A DNA stretch of 10,514 nt from TMED14 sp003444795. Lineage in GTDB: Bacteria; Bacteroidota; Bacteroidia; Flavobacteriales; Schleiferiaceae. Shown one piece after another: positions 10,350 to 10,514 of the stretch; position 1 is the stretch's first letter; every line of letters begins with the position of its first letter. A program made the position numbers and the translations under genes. The notes under the pieces were generated by a model. The model made no database searches. It was not told where the DNA came from and saw only the letters and a program-made list of their open reading frames with translations. The stretch covers positions 1 through 10,514 of the forward strand of contig CAXBRT010000055.1 in assembly GCA_963978445.1 (NCBI GenBank), given 5' to 3'.

Positions 10350-10514
10350 CCCCCCCATTGACCTTCAGATTCTGCCACAGCCACGGCCACAGAGGCGTCG
10401 CCTCTTACGTTGATGACCGTTCGGCACATGTCTAAGATTCGGTCCACCGGGAAAATAATGGCAATCCATGCGGGATTAAGCCCTACAGCATCTAGCACCA
10501 TAATGAGCATGATG
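10346..10514 (-). CDS. dicarboxylate/acidic amino acid:cation symporter (DAACS), C-terminal 55 residues
   Basis: The gene enters from the right edge and is too short here to stand out by length. Its frame (first codon at 10513-10511) reads to a TGA at 10348-10346. The fragment holds transmembrane helix 8 of the GltPh/DctA/EAAT fold. FPVDRILDMCRTVINVRGD has Asp, Asp, Arg, Thr, Asn and Asp at exactly the spacing of GltPh D390, D394, R397, T398, N401 and D405, the substrate- and Na+-binding residues. The Arg equivalent to R397 predicts an acidic substrate (glutamate, aspartate or C4-dicarboxylate). The usual NVTGD motif is NVRGD. Its stop overlaps the ATG of the PorE-like gene (ATGA), with a run of seven G's just before, so the two are probably cotranscribed and coupled. 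Confidence 0.88.
   Translation of the reverse strand, partial: IMLIMVLDAVGLNPAWIAIIFPVDRILDMCRTVINVRGDASVAVAVAESEGQWGG

Noticed and set aside
1..10514. Mobile element, phage, CRISPR or defence island
   Set aside because: No transposase, integrase, direct repeats, spacer arrays or defence proteins; tRNA genes show no attachment-site duplication in the window.

Overview
The window looks like a contiguous piece of a Bacteroidota chromosome, most likely of the class Flavobacteriia or a close relative. The evidence is: TAnnTTTG-type promoter boxes in front of several genes, start codons without Shine-Dalgarno sequences, an E1 dehydrogenase with alpha and beta subunits fused in one chain, a TPR / beta-propeller / OmpA envelope protein with PorE-like architecture, and a ribosomal protein L19 with a typical Bacteroidota sequence. 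Base composition is mixed, roughly half GC. There is no sign of phage, insertion sequence, CRISPR or recent transfer. It reads as dense core genome, and no stretch longer than 300 bases lacks a gene.

Layout. (1) Positions 1-1517 (+): the end of an rRNA uracil-C5 methyltransferase (RlmD type), a TPMT-like methyltransferase and a PyrR-like phosphoribosyltransferase form a tight operon. It meets shikimate kinase (aroK, - strand) tail to tail with a 13-base overlap. (2) 2080-2323 (+): tRNA-Lys(UUU) and tRNA-Leu(GAG) share a promoter and a terminator. (3) 2362-3278 (+): a lipoprotein-type methionine sulfoxide reductase B and a small unknown exported protein. (4) 3282-3434 (+): tRNA-Val(UAC) with its own promoter and terminator. 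(5) 3458-4077: a small membrane-anchored protein (+) and a 72-residue orphan (-) converge on a bidirectional terminator. (6) 4172-6136 (-): fused 2-oxoacid (probably branched-chain) dehydrogenase E1, divergent from a 2-oxoglutarate/Fe(II) oxygenase. Two back-to-back promoters lie in an 8-bp-arm inverted repeat between them. (7) 6194-8310 (+): oxygenase, trmD and rplS, then a terminator shared with the next, convergent operon. (8) 8406-10514 (-): the C-terminal end of a dicarboxylate/acidic amino acid symporter, overlapping by ATGA the start of a PorE-like OmpA-family protein.

Functional themes are translation (RlmD, three tRNAs, TrmD, L19), central metabolism (shikimate kinase, E1 dehydrogenase, phosphoribosyltransferase) and the cell envelope (MsrB lipoprotein, small exported proteins, PorE-like protein, symporter). 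I see no clearly undescribed multi-gene system. The observations most worth a second look are the face-to-face promoter palindrome at 6163-6190 with a nearly leaderless oxygenase transcript, a structured rplS leader, the G7 tract at the symporter/OmpA junction, and three small orphan proteins.
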